Origin: Pseudomonas chlororaphis
GTDB lineage: Bacteria > Pseudomonadota > Gammaproteobacteria > Pseudomonadales > Pseudomonadaceae
Length of the DNA: 64,000 nt
NCBI RefSeq assembly: GCF_001921865.1
Contig: NZ_MSCT01000005.1
Coordinates: 65,001 to 129,000, forward strand
Direction of reading: 5' to 3'
Positions 39,770-48,312 of this stretch are shown piece after piece. A program made the position numbers and the translations under genes. Position 1 is the stretch's first letter; each line of letters starts with the position of its first letter. Under the pieces are notes generated by a model, which had not been told where the DNA came from, made no database searches, and saw only the letters and a program-made list of their open reading frames with translations.

Positions 39770-40327
39770 ATGAATACGACACCTGTATGGCCAGAGGTTT
39801 TTCTCGGGGCGTTTGACGCAATCAGTGAGCGCATGGCGCAGGTCCTGGAACTGGCCGATTGCCGGGAGCACTGGATTCAGGCGGAGCTCAGCCTGTATGC
39901 CTGGCAGCAGGGTCATCCGGATATCTGGACTGGCGGCAACGCCGGAGGGCGGACCAAAGTCGATCTGTACACGGAAGACTTGGACATGGCCGCCGAGGTG
40001 AAATGCCTGGGGGATGTGTCGTTTCCCAAGTGCCTGATGGGCAAGGGCATGGGCGAGACTCGCTCAGTGCTGCGAGAGGATGGCGAGGGGCGACTCTGGT
40101 TTCCGCAGGTCGATCCGCAGGAGTCCGTGGTGTGGTCGGTGTTTGCTGATCTGGGGCGGTTGCAGCGGATGGTGGGGGTGCGGAACAAGTTTCTGATTTT
40201 GGTGATTGCCAAGGATTATGTGGCTGAGACGGAGATGGGGGGGACGCTGCGGCGGCTGCGGTTGTCGGAAGAGGAGTGGTCGCTTGAGTTGGAGAGTGCG
40301 ACGGTGCGGATTTGGCGGATTGAGTAA
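39770..40327 (+). CDS. Orphan protein with PD-(D/E)XK-like motif
   Basis: A 185-aa protein that I do not recognise. ATG 39770 has CAGGAACGG about 9 nt upstream. Residues fit the PD-(D/E)XK nuclease pattern: E39 in the first helix (IQAELSLYAW), D65 in RTKVDLYTED, and E76-V-K78 in AAEVKCLG, with 11 residues from D to E. There is no second domain, signal peptide or membrane helix. It is flanked by copies of the same repeat and has no operon partners. It could be a restriction-like or mobile-element nuclease, or a nuclease-fold protein with another role; the assignment is motif-based only. Confidence 0.7.
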   Translation: MNTTPVWPEVFLGAFDAISERMAQVLELADCREHWIQAELSLYAWQQGHPDIWTGGNAGGRTKVDLYTEDLDMAAEVKCLGDVSFPKCLMGKGMGETRSVLREDGEGRLWFPQVDPQESVVWSVFADLGRLQRMVGVRNKFLILVIAKDYVAETEMGGTLRRLRLSEEEWSLELESATVRIWRIE

Positions 40328-40344
40328 ATCGAGTACGCCGGATT

Positions 40345-40604
40345 CTGTAGGAGCGAGCTTGCTCGCGATGACGTCCGTTCTGGCGCTGCGTATTTTTGAC
40401 GGTGTACATATCCATTGCTGCGGTCACGGCCACTTAGGGTTCCGCCCTTACGGCGGGTCACTTTTGGCTGACGTCTGTAGGAGCGAGCTTGCTCGCGATG
40501 GCGTCCGGTTTGGCGCTGCATTTTTTGGACGGGGTACATATCCATTGCTGCGGTCATGGCGGCTTAGGGTTCCGCCCTTACGGCGGGTCACTTTTATCAA
40601 ACGC
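40345..40604 (+). repeat. Two tandem 130-bp repeat units
   Basis: Units 40345-40474 and 40475-40604 share the order REP (CTGTAGGAGCGAGCTTGCTC), a GGCGCTGC...GACGG spacer, CATATCCATTGCTGCGGTCA, and TTAGGGTTCCGCCCTTACGG with a final GGGTCACTTTT. Differences are scattered substitutions. The second unit runs directly into a further repeat field. Reading frames across the units are not genes. Confidence 0.9.
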
Positions 40605-40670
40605 CATAAAAGTAACCAAAAGGGCTTGCCCCCGCGTACGGCCCTCGCTGCGCTCGGGTTCCCTCGTTCC

Positions 40671-40752
40671 GGCATTCATCAGGGGGCATCGCCGCCGGCG
40701 ATGTCCTCGACTGCGTCGAGGGGCGCTGCGCGCCATCCCCCTGATGAACGCC
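40671..40752. repeat. Cloverleaf-like multi-hairpin repeat element
   Basis: An outer stem pairs 40671-40686 with 40737-40752 (16 positions, one A:C mismatch; core TTCATCAGGGGG / CCCCCTGATGAA). It encloses three consecutive perfect hairpins with 3-nt loops: CATCGCC/GGCGATG (40687-40703), CCTCGAC/GTCGAGG (40705-40721) and GGCGC/GCGCC (40722-40734). Only three bases inside the outer stem are unpaired. Transcribed or cruciform, it would form a tight four-way junction. Confidence 0.85.
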
Positions 40753-40829
40753 TCCACTCGGCCTGCCGAAGGGGCAGGTAGATCAAGATCAAAAGCGGCG
40801 CTGGCGCGACCTACCGGTCGGCGCGGAAC

Positions 40830-40942
40830 CCTGTAGCCGCTGCCGAGCCTGCGAGGCTGCGTACGACCGCGCAGCGGGCGCAGGGGCTTGAGACCGCCGG
40901 AGGACCTGCGGTCCTTGCGCAGCCTTCGGCAGCGGCTACAGG
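40830..40942. repeat. REP doublet, type 2
   Basis: CCTGTAGCCGCTGCCGAGCC at the left and GCCTTCGGCAGCGGCTACAG at the right in inverted order, with a GC-rich spacer that contains further short palindromes. The 40328-41367 gap (1040 bp) consists of these repeats, then about 220 bp without assigned content, then the structured leader below. Confidence 0.83.
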
Positions 40943-41239
40943 GATCGATGCGTTCTCACGTTGTGCATTCGCCCTTTGTAGGAGTAGCTGGTCGACGCAC
41001 GATTGCTCGCGAAAAAGCGGGTGGCGTGTACGGTTTTTCTCTTTGATTTGTAGGGTGTTTCCGAGAGAATCGCGGGGTTACATTTCTGTGGTTTTGGCGT
41101 CTTGTGCCTGCTGAATGTTCGGGGCTAGGCTGCCCCGGTCGCTGCAAAATCAGCGGCCGGGTTTGGTAGCCCGAGCGATTTCCAGGCGCATAGAGCGCCG
41201 CTATTTCTTTGGCAGATATCCATTCTGTCGTTGCGTTAT

Positions 41240-41346
41240 GGCGGCTGTGCGCAGGGCACCTTGTGTGCGCTGGGTTCCTGGAGTCCCGGTCTACCAACCT
41301 GTGTACAGCCGCCACCCTGATCGTTTGGTAGCGATCTGTGGCGGCT
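41240..41346 (+). ncRNA. Structured 5' leader with alternative pairings
   Basis: Segment B ACAGCCGCCAC (41305-41315) can pair upstream with A GGCGGCTGT (41240-41248; 9 bp) or downstream with C GTGGCGGCT (41338-41346; 9 bp), but not both. The B:C hairpin also has an inner GATCG/CGATC stem (41319-41323/41332-41336). Its loop TTGGTAG (41325-41331) is complementary to CTACCAA at 41291-41297, allowing an H-type pseudoknot. C ends 11 nt before the GGGAG ribosome binding site of the next gene. This looks like a regulatory leader; no known class is assigned. Confidence 0.6.
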
Positions 41347-41367
41347 CCATGACTCCGGGAGTTTGCC

Positions 41368-41565
41368 ATGAAAAAAATTGTCCCCGATCCGCCCATGTAC
41401 CAAGCATCAAAGAAGGCTGCTTGGACTTCTATGGTAGTTGCGTGTGAGAGGTTTCTGAACCTGCCAGGTTTGCTTCTTCCTGGTTTTGCAGGCTTGCATG
41501 CAACTGCCGCCTATCCTCTGTGTGATGCTTGCGACTGCCTTGCAAGAAGGGGCTTTGCATCATGA
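41368..41565 (+). CDS. Small protein coupled to a DUF6124-type gene
   Basis: A 65-aa reading frame with a strong GGGAG 7-8 nt before its ATG. Its N-terminus MKKIVPDPP resembles starts I associate with Pseudomonas DUF6124/DUF3077 proteins, but the rest does not. It is hydrophobic in the middle (FLNLPGLLLPGFAGLH) and ends with a Cys-rich CDACDCLARR. Its stop overlaps the next start (ATGA, 41562-41565), so translation is probably coupled. It may be a truncated or rearranged paralogue or a genuine leader-controlled small protein. Confidence 0.6.
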   Translation: MKKIVPDPPMYQASKKAAWTSMVVACERFLNLPGLLLPGFAGLHATAAYPLCDACDCLARRGFAS

Positions 41566-41966
41566 AGAAAATCATTTCTGAGTCGCTTATCCCTCAACCC
41601 AGCCGCGGCCTGATCACTGAACTGGAATCCCCCAATCGTTCACTGCTCGACGCTTTGCAGGACAACACGTCCGGTCTTCCCTTGCACGGAACCTTGCAGG
41701 AAACCGGCAGCACTTCTTTCGGCTGTCGCGATGGCAACGGCCGTCCGCTATTCGCCGTCCGCCCCGGGGTCAGTGCCGAGGAGGCGTTGTTGCATGTGTC
41801 GTTGTTGCTCAAGTGTGCCGAGGAGACGGCGGACGAGATCACCAGTGCCAGTGGCATCGAGCGTGGCCTGGTCTGGTCGATGATTCATTCGGTGGAGATG
41901 GCGCGGGCGGTGGTGGATGCGTTGCTGGATGGGGCGGGGAGGCAGGGGGTGTCGCGGGAGGGGTGA
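41562..41966 (+). CDS. DUF6124-like (DUF3077-type) protein
   Basis: A 134-aa protein with LFAVRPGVSAEEALLHVSLL, CAEETADEI and LVWSMIHSVEMARAVVDALL, the pattern of small, multi-copy Pseudomonas proteins of unknown function. AAGGGG lies about 13 nt before ATG 41562, and the start overlaps the preceding small gene. The C-terminal tail is Gly/Arg-rich. No catalytic residues are apparent; it is predicted to be a soluble helical protein. Confidence 0.8.
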   Translation: MKKIISESLIPQPSRGLITELESPNRSLLDALQDNTSGLPLHGTLQETGSTSFGCRDGNGRPLFAVRPGVSAEEALLHVSLLLKCAEETADEITSASGIERGLVWSMIHSVEMARAVVDALLDGAGRQGVSREG

Positions 41967-42032
41967 GCGGGGGATTGCAAGGTAGCCCACTTCCTTGTGG
42001 GCGCCTGGCTTTTCCCTGGGGGAAAGCGAGGG

Positions 42033-43952
42033 TCAGACGCGGAAGTGGCTGACCATCATTTGCAGCTGGTTGCCCAGGCGAGCGAGTTCGACGCTGGAGG
42101 CGGCGGTTTCGTCGCTGGCGGCGGCGGTCTGTTCGGAGACGTCGCGCACGTTGATGATGCTGCGGCTGATCTCTTCGGCCACGGCGCTTTGCTCTTCGGC
42201 GGCGGCAGCGATCTGCTGGTTCATCGACTGGATGTTCGACACCGTGCGGGTGATGTTTTCCAGGGAGGCGCCGGCCTTGCGGGTCAGGTCGACGCTGCTG
42301 TCGGTCAGGCTGCGGCTGCTGTTCATCACCTGGGCCACTTGCTGGGTGCCGTTCTGCAGGCCGGCCACCAGGCCTTCGATTTCCTCGGTGGATTTCTGCG
42401 TGCGTTGCGCCAGGGCGCGCACTTCGTCGGCGACCACGGCGAAACCGCGGCCGGCTTCACCGGCGCGGGCGGCTTCGATGGCGGCGTTCAGGGCCAGCAG
42501 GTTGGTCTGTTCGGCCACGGCCTTGATCACGTCCATGACGCTGCCGATCTTCTGGCTTTCCTGTTGCAGCACGGTCATGGCGTCGGTGGAGCGCACCACT
42601 TCGCTGGCCAGGCGTTCGATCTGGGCGATGGCTTCGGCCACTACCTTATCGCCTTCGCGGGCTTCGCCGTCGGCGGCGGCCGCGGCTTGCGAGGCTTCTT
42701 CGGCGTTGCGCGCGACTTCCTGCACGGTGGCGGTCATCTCGTGCATGGCGGTGGCCACCTGGTCGGTCTCGACCTTCTGGCTGTTGACCCCGGCGCTGGT
42801 TTCTTCGGTCACGGCCGAGAGTTCTTCGGCGGCGCTGGCGATCTGGGTCACGCCGTCGCGGATGCCGCCGATCAATTCGCGCAGGGTCACGCCCATGCGG
42901 CCGATGCCTTGTTGCAACACGCCGAGTTCGTCGCGACGGGTGACGCGCACGTCCTGGGTCAGGTCGCCGGAGGCGATGCGCTCGACCACGGTCATGGTTT
43001 CACGCAGCGGACGGGTGATCTGGCGGGTGATGATCACTGCGGCCAGGATGCCCACCAGCAGCGCCAGCAGGGTGCTGATCATTTGCAGGCTGCGGGCCTG
43101 GACGCTTTCTTCGTCGCGGCGGTCGAGCTGGAACTGGTACAGGTCTTCGCTCTGGCTGACGATCAGGGCGCCCTGGTCGGTCATTTCCTTGCGCGCCTGG
43201 GCGGCTTCGCTGACGGCCTTTTTGAAGGTCAGCAGGGAGCTGCGGTAATCGTTCAACGCGGCCTTGAGCTGGCGCAGGGAGTCGCCCTGGGTGCTGGCGA
43301 AGTGGCTGTCCAGGTCGCCCAGCGCGGCAATGGCCGCGTCCATTTGCTGGATGGCGTTGCGTTCGCTGTCGGCGTTGCTGTTGTAGATGTATTCGCGGGC
43401 TTCGAAGCGTGCCAGCAGGAACTCCTCGCGGGCCTTGGTGATGGCCTGGAACTGCTCGAAACGCTGGTCGCTGAGGGCCATCTGCTGGACCCGGGCGCTG
43501 ATGGTGTTGATCAGGTTGCGCGCGGTTTCCGAGTTGCCGTTCATGGTCTGGCGGGCGGCGTTGGCGCTGCGGTAGGCGCCGCGCATCTGGTTCAGGGAGT
43601 CCTGATAGGCGGCGATGGTCGCGCCCTGTTCCTTGAGCAGCTTGACGTTGGCCGGGTTCTTGAAGCTGTTCTGCAGCTTCTGCTGCTGGGCCGAGAAAGC
43701 ATCCAGGGTGGTCTGCACATTCTGCGCGGCGGTTTCGTCGCCGTTGGTCAGCATGTATTGCAGGCGGGTCACGCGCAGCTTGGTCAGCCCGGCGTTGAGT
43801 TGGGTGATGTCGCTCATCCAGTTGCTGCGGTCAATCAGACCGCCAAGGCTGGTCCAGCCCGTGATGGCGAGGATGGTGGTAAGGGCCAGGACCAGGCCGA
43901 AGCCCAGGCCTAACTTGAGATTGACGCTGATGTTGCCGAACCAGCTATTCAT
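42033..43952 (-). CDS. Methyl-accepting chemotaxis protein, McpS/HBM type
   Basis: A 639-aa chemoreceptor. A membrane helix near residues 13-33 is followed by a long helical periplasmic region (about 40-290) that resembles the helical bimodular domain of P. putida McpS, a sensor of TCA-cycle acids. A second helix ([17 protein letters not shown]), HAMP and the signalling tip [19 protein letters not shown] follow. There is no C-terminal CheR/CheB pentapeptide. The N-terminus [20 protein letters not shown] is McpS-like. Ligand is inferred only from similarity. Confidence 0.92.
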   Translation of the reverse strand: MNSWFGNISVNLKLGLGFGLVLALTTILAITGWTSLGGLIDRSNWMSDITQLNAGLTKLRVTRLQYMLTNGDETAAQNVQTTLDAFSAQQQKLQNSFKNPANVKLLKEQGATIAAYQDSLNQMRGAYRSANAARQTMNGNSETARNLINTISARVQQMALSDQRFEQFQAITKAREEFLLARFEAREYIYNSNADSERNAIQQMDAAIAALGDLDSHFASTQGDSLRQLKAALNDYRSSLLTFKKAVSEAAQARKEMTDQGALIVSQSEDLYQFQLDRRDEESVQARSLQMISTLLALLVGILAAVIITRQITRPLRETMTVVERIASGDLTQDVRVTRRDELGVLQQGIGRMGVTLRELIGGIRDGVTQIASAAEELSAVTEETSAGVNSQKVETDQVATAMHEMTATVQEVARNAEEASQAAAAADGEAREGDKVVAEAIAQIERLASEVVRSTDAMTVLQQESQKIGSVMDVIKAVAEQTNLLALNAAIEAARAGEAGRGFAVVADEVRALAQRTQKSTEEIEGLVAGLQNGTQQVAQVMNSSRSLTDSSVDLTRKAGASLENITRTVSNIQSMNQQIAAAAEEQSAVAEEISRSIINVRDVSEQTAAASDETAASSVELARLGNQLQMMVSHFRV

Positions 43953-44277
43953 GCAATTCCTCCAGGAACGTTGTGCTTCTTGATCATGTATCGCTGGAAG
44001 ATTGTTGTTATTGGTTGGCCAGCAAGGATTTGTTCGCAGGTGTGTATCGGCGGCCCGGGCAATAGCTGAAACGATTTCGTCGGATTAGTTTTTTGCACCA
44101 TTTTGGGGCTTTTTCCAGGCCCCATTTGTCCCTTGCCGCCGCTTGGCTGATTGAGCTTTTTTTCACATCCGTTTCACTGGGCGGCCACGCCCTCCTGCCT
44201 AGAGTTCGCCCATCGATCGAGGCGTGCGCTCGATTGTCATGAGCGGCGGTTAGCTTCGCCTGCGCTGCTCGATTTCA
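43953..44277. other. Divergent gap between the chemoreceptor and histidine phosphatase
   Basis: A 325-bp divergent promoter region. It contains a candidate FliA box (listed separately) and an imperfect hairpin, TGGGGC...GCCCCA, near 44104-44124. No gene is supported. Confidence 0.55.
44044..44051 (-). promoter_or_regulatory. Possible FliA (sigma-28) -10 box for the chemoreceptor
   Basis: On the minus strand the sequence is GCCGATAC, 7 of 8 matches to the FliA -10 consensus GCCGATAA, about 92 nt upstream of the receptor start. Fifteen bases upstream is TTCA instead of TAAA, so the -35 is weak. Motility control would fit the gene. Confidence 0.4.
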
Positions 44278-44988
44278 ATGTCTGGTGCTCATAGGGGCGG
44301 CTCGAACGTGGCGTCAGGACTCAGTCTTCCGGTGGCAAAACCCGCGCTTGGCGCGCGTCGTCTTGCCCGTTATCGCAATACCCTGGTGATCGCTCTGGTG
44401 GCCCTGCTGGTGCTGCCGTTGACGTTGTTCCTGCTCAAGCCCGCGGCGGTGCCGGACCTGGCCCACGGCAACGTGCCCGGGGCCACGGCCTTGAGCGCTG
44501 GCTGGGCCAAGGGCCAGATGATTGTGCTGATCCGCCATGTGGAACGTTGCGACCATTCCAGGGCCGCCTGCCTGAATGCGCCCGACGGCATTACCGACCG
44601 CGCCCGCGACGTCGCGGTGGGGGTCGGCGCGCGGTTCGAGCACCTGGGGCTGGCCAAGGCCGACATCTATCACAGCCCGCTGACTCGCGCGGTGCAGACC
44701 GCGGGTTATATGTTCAGCCAGGCCGGCAGCGGCGAAGACTGGCTGATCAACTGCAGGCAGCACCTGTTGCGCGATGCCCTGGCGCACAAGGTGGCGGGGC
44801 GCAACCTGGTGCTGGTCACCCACAGCGAATGCATGAACGCGTTGGAGAAGGAGCTGAAGCTGCCGTCTTCGACCCTGGGTTACGGCGCCTCCTTGTTCGT
44901 TTCCACCGATACCCTCGACGGGCGTCCGAAAATGCTCGGTTTCATCGAAGCCAGCGACTGGCGTTCCGTTGCCCTCAACCGTCCTTGA
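44278..44988 (+). CDS. Membrane-anchored histidine phosphatase family protein
   Basis: A 236-aa protein with an N-terminal membrane helix (LVIALVALLVLPLTLFLL, about residues 35-53), so the catalytic part is periplasmic. The phosphoglycerate-mutase-like motif is LIRHVERCD (R86, H87), with the second His in LVTHSECM. The Ais/PmrG group removes phosphates from LPS core heptose; that role is suggested by the PAP2 and ArnT-like neighbours. ATG 44278 lacks a clear Shine-Dalgarno; GTG 44308, with AGGGG about 10 nt upstream, is a plausible alternative start. Confidence 0.8.
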   Translation: MSGAHRGGSNVASGLSLPVAKPALGARRLARYRNTLVIALVALLVLPLTLFLLKPAAVPDLAHGNVPGATALSAGWAKGQMIVLIRHVERCDHSRAACLNAPDGITDRARDVAVGVGARFEHLGLAKADIYHSPLTRAVQTAGYMFSQAGSGEDWLINCRQHLLRDALAHKVAGRNLVLVTHSECMNALEKELKLPSSTLGYGASLFVSTDTLDGRPKMLGFIEASDWRSVALNRP

Positions 44989-45010
44989 TCCCTTGCCCGA
45001 GACTGTGAAT

Positions 45011-45853
45011 ATGCAGGCGCTTTCCCGCTCCCGCGCCGATGCGTGGCGCTTTTACACCTGGAACCTTGGCCTGCCGCTGCTGTGCGCGGCCCTGGTGTTC
45101 CTGATGTTCGACATGACCCGCATCGACATCGCCTTCAGCGACCTGTTCTACGACCCGGTGAGCCAGACTTTCCCGTTGGACCAGTCCCATCTGTTCGAGA
45201 AGATCACCCACAAATGGGCGCGGATCATTCCCGACTGGACCGGCGAGGCGGCAGTGATCGGCCTGCTGTTGTCATTCCTCTGGCCGCTGTTCAAGGGGGA
45301 ACGGCGGGGCCGCGGCCAGGCGTTGCTGGAGAAACTCCGCGTGGCACCGCTGCTGCGCTTTACCGCGCGCCATCGCCGGGACTTTTTGTTCGTGGTGGTG
45401 GCCTTCGCCCTGTGCACCGGGGCGATTCACTTCCTCAAGAGCCACACCAGCGTGTATTGCCCGGTGGAAACCACCCAGTACGCCGGCAAGATTGAGCACA
45501 AGGAGTGGTACCAGAACTTCGAGCTGCTGAAGACCGCCGGCGATGGCCGCTGCTGGCCGGGCGGCCATGCCTCGGGCGGTTTTACCCTGCTGGCGCTGTA
45601 CTTCGTGGCCCGGCGCTATCGCTGGCGCCATGCCAAAGCGCTGCTGCACGGGCCGCTGCTGCTGGGCTTCGTCTATGGCACCACCCGGGTGCTGCAGGGC
45701 TGGCACTACATGTCCCACACCTTCTGGGCGGGCATCGTGGTGTGGCTGGTCTGCCTGCTGACGGCGCTGCTGTTTTATGGACGGGAACGGTTGGAGCAGC
45801 CGCTGCTGAAACACAGCGGCCCTGAGCGTGCCGGCACGCTAGTCAGTAACTGA
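45011..45853 (+). CDS. PAP2-family membrane phosphatase
   Basis: A 280-aa inner-membrane protein with about five helices and phosphatidic-acid-phosphatase-2 motifs. P1 is KSHTSVYCP (K-x6-C-P, where the usual form is K-x6-R-P), P2 is PGGHASGG (instead of PSGH), and P3 is TRVLQGWHYMSH. The CP and GGH/AGH forms occur in the lipid-A-phosphatase-like subgroup, so activity on lipid A or undecaprenyl phosphates is likely. ATG 45011 starts 22 nt after the histidine phosphatase stop; an upstream in-frame ATG (44969) overlaps that gene. The end overlaps the convergent transferase by 11 nt. Confidence 0.86.
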   Translation: MQALSRSRADAWRFYTWNLGLPLLCAALVFLMFDMTRIDIAFSDLFYDPVSQTFPLDQSHLFEKITHKWARIIPDWTGEAAVIGLLLSFLWPLFKGERRGRGQALLEKLRVAPLLRFTARHRRDFLFVVVAFALCTGAIHFLKSHTSVYCPVETTQYAGKIEHKEWYQNFELLKTAGDGRCWPGGHASGGFTLLALYFVARRYRWRHAKALLHGPLLLGFVYGTTRVLQGWHYMSHTFWAGIVVWLVCLLTALLFYGRERLEQPLLKHSGPERAGTLVSN

Positions 45854-47297
45854 CGAAGTAGTAGGCCTGGCGGCTGACGACGACTTTCTTCAACACCTTG
45901 AGCGGCGCGGAAGGGGGTTCTTGCGCTGCCAGCAGCGCTACGTGGTTGGGCGCGGCACTGAGGTATTCCTGCAACTGGGCTTCGGTCTGCACGTCCTTGA
46001 GCAGGCTCTGGGTATAGAACACGCTGGCGCCGGCCGTGCGTTCGTTGGCCTGGTACAGCGCCACTGGCTGGCCCTGGGCCTGGAATGCCTGGATCTCGCT
46101 GATCAGCGGCACGAACGACAGCTTGCGATCGGCGCGCGGCGCGGCCCATTGCGCCGCCGCCAGGTAACTGCCTATCACCAGCGCCAGCACGCCAATGGCC
46201 AGGCCGCGTCGCTGGCGCCCCACGGCGCTCCAGAAACCCGCGCCCGCCGCGCGCAGCCGCAAGCGTTGGTAGAGCACCGCGCCGTACTCGGCGGCGAGCA
46301 CTGCCGCGGCCGGGGTCAGCGACATCAGGTACACGGTGCGCTTGCTCGACGCCAGGCACAGCAAGGTGAACTGCGCCAGCAGCCACAGGCTGAAAAACAG
46401 CAGGTAGCGGTTCTTCGCCAGGCTTTTACGGAAGTGCCACAGCCCCAGGTAGACCAGGATGTTCCACGGCAGGAAGGCTTGGGGCAGCTTGGCCAGGTAG
46501 TAATAGAAGGGTTCGTAGTGCCCGGCTTCCTCGAACGAGCCGTCGAAGCGCCCGACGCTGTTGGTCCACAGCACTTCGCCCAGCGCTTGCAGGCCGCCGC
46601 GCTGGTAGAGGAAACCCAGCCAGACCAGCAGCGGCACCAGGCCGAGCAGGGTCAAAAGGGCGGGCTTGAGCCAATGGCCGAAGGTGAAACGCTTGTCGAT
46701 CAGGCTGTCGGCCAGCAGGTAGGCGAAGATCACCACGCCCGGCATCGCCAGGCCCAGCACGCCCTTGCTCAGGGTGGCGATGGCGATGCCGACGGCGAAC
46801 AGCAACCAGCTCAGGGGCGCCGGCTGCTGTTCGGCCTGGCGCCGCTGCGCCTGGAAAAACGCCAGCAGGGCCAGGGTCACGCCGAGGCTGAGCAGGGCGT
46901 CTTCGCCGACCCCGCGCACGTTGCTCCAGTAACTCGCCATGGTCGCCAGCATGATGCCCGCGGCCCAGGCCACCGGCGCCGGGCGGCCAAAGCGGCGCAG
47001 CATGGCGTACACCAACAGCACGCTGAACAGGCCGGCGAAGGCCGACGCCAGGCGCACCGCCCACGGCGTGCCGCCGAAGACGCGGATGGCGCTGGCGTCG
47101 AGCCACAAACTCAGCGGCGGTTTTTCCAGGAACGGCTGGCCGAACAGGCGGGGCGTCACCCAGTCGTCGTCCAGGTGCATCTGCATGGCGATCCCGGCGA
47201 CCCGGGCCTCGGTGGAACCCTGCAACTGGTGGTTGCCCAGGGCGAAGAAAAACAGCAGAGCGGCGAGCAGAAGCAGCAGCGGGGCGGGTCGCGACAT
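45843..47297 (-). CDS. ArnT-like (GT-C) membrane glycosyltransferase
   Basis: A 484-aa polytopic protein of the dolichyl-phosphate-mannose/ArnT family: a first hydrophobic segment (LLLLLAALLFFFALG), then the acidic loop QGSTEARVAGIAMQM holding the probable catalytic Glu, FLEKPPLSLWLDA, and about 11 further helices with a C-terminal periplasmic domain. Family members transfer sugars such as L-Ara4N from undecaprenyl phosphate to lipid A. No arnBCADT or eptA is visible nearby, so donor and acceptor are unknown. Start ATG 47297 has no clear Shine-Dalgarno. Confidence 0.85.
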   Translation of the reverse strand: MSRPAPLLLLLAALLFFFALGNHQLQGSTEARVAGIAMQMHLDDDWVTPRLFGQPFLEKPPLSLWLDASAIRVFGGTPWAVRLASAFAGLFSVLLVYAMLRRFGRPAPVAWAAGIMLATMASYWSNVRGVGEDALLSLGVTLALLAFFQAQRRQAEQQPAPLSWLLFAVGIAIATLSKGVLGLAMPGVVIFAYLLADSLIDKRFTFGHWLKPALLTLLGLVPLLVWLGFLYQRGGLQALGEVLWTNSVGRFDGSFEEAGHYEPFYYYLAKLPQAFLPWNILVYLGLWHFRKSLAKNRYLLFFSLWLLAQFTLLCLASSKRTVYLMSLTPAAAVLAAEYGAVLYQRLRLRAAGAGFWSAVGRQRRGLAIGVLALVIGSYLAAAQWAAPRADRKLSFVPLISEIQAFQAQGQPVALYQANERTAGASVFYTQSLLKDVQTEAQLQEYLSAAPNHVALLAAQEPPSAPLKVLKKVVVSRQAYYFVSY

Positions 47298-47434
47298 GGA
47301 AGGAGTGCCGAAGAAGTTGCGCCGGGGAGAATCAGGCCGATCGAGTATACGGAGGCGATTCTTAACAAATCGTGAACGGGAGAGCGGCGAATGGGGGCAA
47401 CCCGGTTGGGTTGGGCGTGCGAGCCCGCGCTCCC

Positions 47435-47466
47435 GGGCGCCAGTCCGATCCCTGGAGCTGGCGCCC
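47435..47466. other. GC-rich hairpin in the transferase-ABC gap
   Basis: A 9-bp perfect stem GGGCGCCAG / CTGGCGCCC with a 14-nt loop. No U tract follows on either strand. It sits 58 nt after the ABC ATPase stop in the reading direction and could be a weak terminator for that operon. Confidence 0.45.
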
Positions 47467-47523
47467 GAACGCGGCCCTGCCGCCGGGCGCAAGGGGCAAC
47501 ACCCGACGGCGACGCTCAGGACT

Positions 47524-48291
<768 letters not shown>

Positions 48292-48312
48292 GCGAGCCTC
48301 TCCCGCAAGGGA

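Noticed and set aside
40206..40781. 191-codon plus-strand frame
   Set aside because: It begins inside the nuclease-like gene and reads across the tandem repeats and cloverleaf; it is repeat DNA, not a gene.
40345..40942. CRISPR array
   Set aside because: Repeats are 130-bp tandem units and REP doublets, without regular 28-37-nt repeats, similar-length spacers or cas genes.
41997..43913. 638-codon plus-strand frame opposite the McpS-like receptor
   Set aside because: Low-complexity Gly/Ala/His translation complementary to a well-supported chemoreceptor gene.
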